Of a stretch of DNA of 44,021 bases, positions 38,808 through 44,021 are shown in pieces. The translations under genes and the position numbers were made by a program. The stretch comes from Perkinsus marinus ATCC 50983 (Eukaryota; Perkinsozoa; Perkinsida; Perkinsidae): the NCBI RefSeq assembly GCF_000006405.1, contig NW_003217015.1, forward strand, positions 555,833 through 599,853, in the 5' to 3' direction. The notes under the pieces are model-generated. The model was not told the origin of the DNA. It made no database searches and saw nothing but the letters and a program-made list of their open reading frames with translations. Position 1 is the first letter of the stretch, and every line of letters begins with the position of its first letter.

Positions 38808-40115
38808 GAACACCAGTGTGATATACAGTTGTACTTAATTTTGAGGGTTAACTCGGAAGCAGAAAGTAAAGATAGTTCTACAAGTTCGCTTTGAACGTAT
38901 GTTGATGCTTGTGCATCGACCGTGTTATTTACTTTCTTCTGTCTTTAATCTTTGGCTGTCGTCTAATAAATCACCGATGCGCTAAAGTAATAGACTACGT
39001 CGTGTGTTAGCAAGATATGCTTAAGATGTATTTATCCGAAGACATTGAATAAAGTTATCGTTCTTCGATCTGTACTATATGTTACATCAGTCGTTGGCAG
39101 TATATGTCGAAGATGTACATTTCGGTGCGATTTCTCGATTGTCGTCTAATAAATTACCAATGCGCTACGAGTAGTACATCGTTTGTTGGCAGTATATGTC
39201 CAAGATGTGTTCCTGCCTAGACATTGAAGTGAAGTTATCGTTCTTCGTTGTCTACTGGACGTTACATCTCTTGTTGGCAATATATGTCCACGATGTACGT
39301 TCCGGTAGGAGTTAATCGAAGTAGTCAATTCTGCACTCATGGTCAAATTTTACATCATAAGCTGGCAACATATGTCCAAGATGTAAAGCGACCTATAGTC
39401 AACTCCTTATTTATGGATTTACTGTAACCACCTATATTGTGTTCAGTAATATGGAGGTTTGGGTGGTTGCCACCGGTTTATCAAACCCGTGGCGCTTCTA
39501 AACTTTATCTCCTGTATACAACATCCTAGTTATAACGCCAGGTCAACCACGAAGGTCAATAAACTAGGGTGTTGCGAAACCACTCAAATGGAGATAATCT
39601 AGAAGCCCTCCATAAAACTTGAAGAGAAAAAAGAAAAAAAATAAAACATTATAGTTGAGTTTCCAGGAACACCACGAGGAGGTCTCTGAGCTCGTTCCCA
39701 TCTAACAGTAAATCTCAATACATTCGTCCTTGAACTAGCCCCATAAATGGACCTTCATTTCAGTAATAGTCCATATCCTCCTTCTTCGAGTTATATGCTA
39801 TTTCCTTATCAGTAGATGTTCTTGATGAAATACATTTTCTATCTTGAACCTAAGTATCTTATACTTTGCTCTGATTCTATAGTACATCGTTAGTTGGCTG
39901 TGTGTGCCCGAGATGTACTATTGGCTACGTCAGAAGAAACCTTTCTTATCCTATGTTGTCTATCTTAGAAATGTGTAGTGTTTGCCAAGCATGTTTCTTA
40001 TATATAAATTTACATGTATAATGCAAAGCGGCAAATATTCAATTTCTAAAACGTAGAGGCAACTTGTTAAGAATTTTTACGAGAATTTTATTTCGAGATT
40101 GTAGGTTACTTTTGT
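38808..40115 (+). repeat. Spacer with five hairpin units of the second type
   Basis: Near 39082, 39176, 39255, 39350 and 39880, units read TACATC...GTTGGCAGTATATGTCC..GATGTA. One unit extends the outer stem to TTTACATC/GATGTAAA. No coding signal in the spacer, which separates the two genes of the A+T-rich island. Confidence 0.8.
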
Positions 40116-42116
40116 ATGAGTAACTGTAAGTTACCTTCTACGTCAGCTCGGCAAAAATCTTTGTCTTACGTTTCTCCTGCTTGTGCTCCTCCTGCAGCTC
40201 AGACTAGTCAAGAGCCCAGAGGACATCAGCGAAAAAGAAGGTCATCGGGTTTATGTTTAACGAAAAACAAGCAGAACTCTGCACAACAGAGAGATACTAC
40301 GGATGTAAAGAAGGTACATTTTGACACAATTAATCTGTGTCCAATACAAGCTCTTCAAAGTCAAGTACCTTTCATATCGATACTGTCTGAGAGCACAAGA
40401 CAGGCTCTGGCTTCAAGTAATACTTTACCGTTTTGTTTTTTTATTTTAGTTCTCAGAAAATCAAGCGATTGATGACATCCAGAGGTTTATCGGTCCTAGT
40501 ATGCGCTATTTCAAATATACAAGAAACCAGAGAGACTGTTATCCCGTAGAAGGAGAGGCTTGGCCCGGTACTGTTTTGAACGTTGCGTCTTTTACGAAAC
40601 TTTTTTCTTCCGAAACTTCGTCCTACTCCTGAGGGATGTTAAGAATAATACTTTGTGCTTGGAAGGTAGAACATATGCTCGTCATTGTCTGCGTAGCTTT
40701 TTTGCAGATCTGTACGCATGGATTAAACTAGATTCGGTGATGCAAGAGTGTGTTTTATTGTTGAGCTCTTTGGTGGATTCCTGTACATTAGTGAATCAAA
40801 ATATAATCCAATGATGCAAAACTGGTATTCCGTCGTTATATCAGCCGTTGAAGTTGTATACCTACGATCAAGTTGCCGACATGTTTGTTCATTGGGTGCA
40901 ATGTAAAAAGACGTTTGTCATTTTCTGCTGACGTGTTTTCAGGTGTTTTTCAAAGAATACCGTTCGTCGAAAGAATGTTTTTCCAGCCTCCATTGGTCGA
41001 CTTTATACGCAGATGTACTAAATGGTCGTATATGAGGTATATAATTGCTACAACTTCAAATTGAAGTCTTCAATTATAAATCCGGTTGAAAGTTTACTTT
41101 CGAGGTCTACAGCGGAGACTAAGTTGTCAACGATTGAGTCGGTAAGTTTACATCGATCATACACTGTCAGTCACTGACAGTGTATGAGCCTCATAGGTGA
41201 GGTGGGCACCCGGCGATTTTCTAGTCGCCCGGCCCGGCCCGGCCCGGCAGCCTTTGAGCCCGCTTCCCCGGCCCGGCCCCGGTGACCCGGCAGTCTTTTC
41301 TTACCCATGTTCCGGGTTTAGCGGGCCCGCCGGGTTGGCCGGGTAACCCGGCCCGGATTGCCAGGATCTTATCGTCGTATGGTTCCGAAAGCCTTCCTGC
41401 CAGGATCGCTTTCGGACATGATCGATGATAAGAACTTCTTATCAAGAAGATCCAAGATCAGGGCTGCATGGATCAAGCAATATCCCGATGTGCCAAGTCA
41501 CGCGATTGAAACGCGAAGTGCGAGTTAATTTCCAGCAATCGCGGCGATTCCTGGAAACTAACGCGAAATTCCGCGCTACGTACAATTAAAAGCACTATTA
41601 TTGGCTTGAGATATCTGCGCTGCGGGGCTTCCGGGTGACCCGAGGACAGTTGCGGGTCATTTTTCGCCTGCTCACCCGCATGAACCCGGCAACATCGCCG
41701 GGGAAGCTGGGTTTGTGACTTTGACCCGGCCCGGCCCGGCTCGTTCCGGGGCCGGGCCGGGGCGAATCGGGTCGGCGGGGCCGGGCAAGGGTGCCCTGCC
41801 CATGTAGTATGATTCATACTTCCTATATTTCTGTTGTAGCTTCCAAATGCGGATCAAGCAGTGAGAAATATGTACATAACAAGTTCTCCTCATATCAATA
41901 AAATATGTACAAAGAAAGGCGGCAAGGTAATATGCTTTGTATATAATATAATTACTTATTGATTCATATTCACATTTTACACTTCTGTTGTATACGAGAC
42001 ATTTGTATAGTTCGGTTGTTTGTCACAGGCCTTCGCTTTAGTTACCTCGAACATCTACTGTCAAAATTGATGAATATCGTAAAAGTAAGGAGGACATGAA
42101 AACCAGACTACTTTAA
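40116..42116 (+). CDS. Unrecognised multi-exon gene in the A+T-rich island
   Basis: ATG 40116 opens a basic, Ser/Pro-rich start (MSNCKLPSTSARQKSLSYVS; QRKRRSSG). A phase-1 intron (GTAATA...TCTCAG) leads to NQAIDDIQRFIGPSMRYFKY and RDCYPVEGEAWPG. Further coding segments are RTYARHCLRSFFADLYAWIK, SLYQPLKLYTYDQVADMFVH, an intron, VFFKEYRSSKECFSSLHWST, then SSIINPVESLLSRSTAETKL before a GTAAGT donor at about 41141. After a G+C-rich insertion come KICTKKGGK and a last exon LPRTSTVKIDEYRKSKED ending at TAA 42114-42116. No family recognised. Codon choice is A/T-rich, like the H3-fold gene beside it and unlike the genes before 29 kb. Several inner junctions are unresolved. Confidence 0.5.
41157..41187. 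repeat. Perfect palindrome, 15-base arms, at the edge of the G+C-rich insertion
   Basis: TCATACACTGTCAGT, a single C, then the exact reverse complement. It abuts the G+C-rich block. Confidence 0.9.
41190..41806. mobile_element. Probable non-autonomous hAT-like element, G+C-rich
   Basis: The ends carry imperfect inverted repeats around GGTGGGCACCC (41201-41211) and GGGTGCCCTGCCC (41789-41801). Behind both ends are runs of CCCGG/GGGCC. TGGGCA-type ends with adjoining CCCGG runs are known for hAT transposons. Flanks GTATGAGC and GTATGATT agree at six of eight bases and could be a worn 8-base target duplication. No transposase frame. It lies in an intron of the surrounding gene. Confidence 0.45.
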
Positions 42117-42339
42117 AGGAAATTAATAAAGCTAAGGTTGGTTTTTGTCTTGTTTTGTATAACATAATGTCCAGATCAATTTGAACAAAATGTACAATAT
42201 TTACCGACGGAGGTCTACTCTTAATGTGCAACCCAGGTAAATCTTTTTTTGTCTTACAATTAGTCTCGTTGTTAGATTCAAAAGTAACAATAAATGCCAT
42301 CTTAAGAAAAAAACAACGCCTATGAAGTGACTTTGGTAA

Positions 42340-42801
42340 TACAGGTTGTCATAAAATGACAGTAGATGCTCCTGACACATGTTTATTGGGGACATATGCT
42401 TATTGGGCAATTGTGATAATACAGTGTCTATGTATATAGGATCTATGTATACAGTAATATTATAATAGTATGTCGTACTTTGGCAGGATATGCCTGTGAC
42501 ATACCAGCGTCTGCGCATTATCTGTAGTTTTATTTATACGCGCTATATATGTTATCTAAGTTAATTGCTTAGTGCACTAAAAGCTTGTCATTAATTGGCA
42601 TTATCTGCCTGAGACATACTTTGCTGTGTACATCTTTTTTCATGTATAGATATTAATATCACACAACGATGTCATGATATGGCAGTATATGCCGCAGACA
42701 TATGTTCCCTGTGTACTTTTTTTATTTCAATGTCATAGTATATAGTAATAGTACTGTAATACGTTTGAAATTGGCAGTGTAATACACTGAGTGTATGCCT
42801 A
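42340..42801 (+). repeat. Second hairpin array, direct copy of the first
   Basis: At least four hairpin units (near 42348, 42471, 42588, 42675) plus a rearranged one near 42765. The stretch from GCGCTATATATGTTATCTAA through the last units follows 33690-33960 closely in the same direction. The array is cut at 42802 by the LTR of the retroelement. Confidence 0.75.
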
Positions 42802-43027
42802 TGTGCCAATTTACGAACTCGGCGTGATGTAGGCAGACGGAATTTGGGTTCCGAGAGATGGAGAAAAGACCATAGAGTCCTTAGCGTGACGTACGGGACT
42901 CATAGACGAGTGCGTCACGTCACGAAAGGACGAGCGAAAGTGAGAGAAAGAACGAGATGAGACGATGGTGTCTGATGGACAAAGGATGGGGCTTGGAGAG
43001 ACAGACGAACTATCGTAGTTCGGCACA
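42802..43027 (-). repeat. LTR of a retrotransposon (probable 3' LTR)
   Basis: 226 bases that on the minus strand start TGTGCC and end GGCACA, the short inverted ends usual for LTRs. A purine-rich tract (GGCGGGAGAA) lies just before it on that strand. The partner LTR is outside the window, so identity and age cannot be judged. Confidence 0.65.
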
Positions 43028-44021
43028 TTCTCCCGCCAGCGGAAAAATAAAATTGAGCTCGCGACCGATGGTCGCAGATAAATGAAGACTACTGCGTTGG
43101 TATGAGCCTCATACTATGAGGTTATGGAGAGGCTGGAGTAATTCTTTACCCGTTGAGCGCTCCCTTAACCTAAAAGTGTGGCCAGTGGCCTCCAGCACGA
43201 CGTAGGGGCCACGAGCTAAAGAACCAAGCTTCGACGGCGAAGGGGTCTTCAAGTAAACACAGTCACCCACAGATACTGACTGACCGGAGGGTCCCAATTT
43301 TGCGCGTGTCCTCTCGCGTGTATCCTCCCAAAAAGTCTCGCGCCAAGTTAGGAGTATGTCGGCCGCAAGAGGAGAGGCTACCCCGGTCTGATCATGCCGA
43401 TAGGTGTGGCAGAGATCCCAGGGAGAGATGTCGTGCCAGGTAAGCCTGGTATTGCTCAGAGATACAGCCTCAGCCACCAGGGTTCTCCAATCTAACTTCT
43501 CACCTCTGGATCGCAAGATGCGGATATGGTGATTGAGGGGGCCATGGCTCCGTTCCCACTTACCTCCGTAGCGCGGGCTCGAAGGAGGAGCAAATCTTTG
43601 GCGAATGTTGCGTTTGATGAGGAAGGCTCGGAAAGCAGCGCTCACATAAGACGACCCTCGGTCGCTGTGGACCGTGTTCGGTTGGCCAGTCCGGGCGAAT
43701 ATACGCCGAGCAGCAGTTATCAGATTCATTGAGTTGGTAGTACCGACGACCTCAGCATCTATAGCACCGGTTAGCAAGTCGGTGGCAACAAGCAGAAATT
43801 TGGCTCTGTCGCCGTTTTCCTCGTAGGGACCTGTGTGGTCAACGCCAATGGAGCGCCAGGGGATGCCATCCACCTTCTTGATACCTGCGGCCTGCTTCAG
43901 AGTAGCACGATGTTTATTTTTGATGCAGATCCCACATGACTTGACATGCGGCTGATACTACGACGGACCCCAGGCCAGTGATAGAGCTAACAACCTGCTT
44001 ATAGGTACCTGTGACGCCGGG
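43028..44021 (-). mobile_element. Internal 3' part of an LTR retrotransposon with integrase
   Basis: A minus-strand integrase region (long frame 43873-43109) has the DDE-type core (VDHTGPY, HSDRGSSY, GGKWERSH) and an OB-like C-terminal part (VSVGDCVYLKTPSPSKLG, RGPYVVLE). A zinc-binding N-terminal part is recognisable upstream, up to the window edge. Together with the LTR this is a Ty3/gypsy- or Pao-like element; the family cannot be fixed without the reverse transcriptase. The visible portion looks mostly preserved, but the element is cut by the window end. Confidence 0.85.

Noticed and set aside
41221-41893. Minus-strand frames rich in Pro, Gly, Ala and Arg
   Set aside because: They arise from CCCGG runs in the hAT-like element, not from a protein gene.
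42061-42518. Two minus-strand frames of 79 and 105 codons
   Set aside because: They are A/T-rich shadows of the last exon and the hairpin array on the plus strand, without recognisable motifs.

Overview
The window reads as nuclear DNA of an alveolate protist, most likely a Perkinsus relative. This is inference. The support is dense genes with many short GT-AG introns (about 35-75 bases), a kelch-phosphatase fusion (PPKL), a plant/alveolate-type DYRK kinase with the GSAAFS ATP loop, and a TDY-type MAP kinase. There are no bacterial features. An assembly gap of 100 N lies at 30451-30550.

Left part (1 to about 29 kb): host genes. Two neighbouring plus-strand genes share a C-terminal module; the second is a J-domain protein (503-2523). 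A long, mostly minus-strand series follows: an ELAPOR/EIG121-like membrane protein (about 4250-8013), a small acidic-tailed protein (8130-8701), the 20S proteasome alpha4 subunit (9699-10774), a DYRK kinase (16583-20626), PPKL (21362-25624), an Ap4A phosphorylase (25809-26996) and a TDY MAP kinase (27324-29016). A plus-strand gene for a predicted secreted protein of unknown family (12736-15257) sits inside this series, with a possible decayed relative at 11.6-12.0 kb.

Right part (29-44 kb): repeats and an A+T-rich island. An element with inverted repeats of about 346 bases spans 29232-30943. An unrecognised multi-exon gene lies at 31.1-32.3 kb. From about 33.3 to 42.8 kb the sequence becomes visibly A+T-rich and holds two intron-rich plus-strand genes. 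The first (33308-38807) has a long, disordered-looking tail built of small phase-1 exons and ends in a domain that aligns without gaps to the histone H3 fold: a candidate divergent H3 or centromeric H3. The second (40116-42116) is unrecognised; a G+C-rich hAT-like insertion sits in one of its introns. Around and within these genes are at least 16 copies of a hairpin with a near-constant core (TTGGCAGTATATGCC) and outer stems that change in a paired way, plus several perfect palindromes with a one-base centre. The right edge is an LTR retrotransposon on the minus strand, cut by the window end.

The best candidates for something new are the H3-fold gene and the covarying hairpin family that surrounds it.
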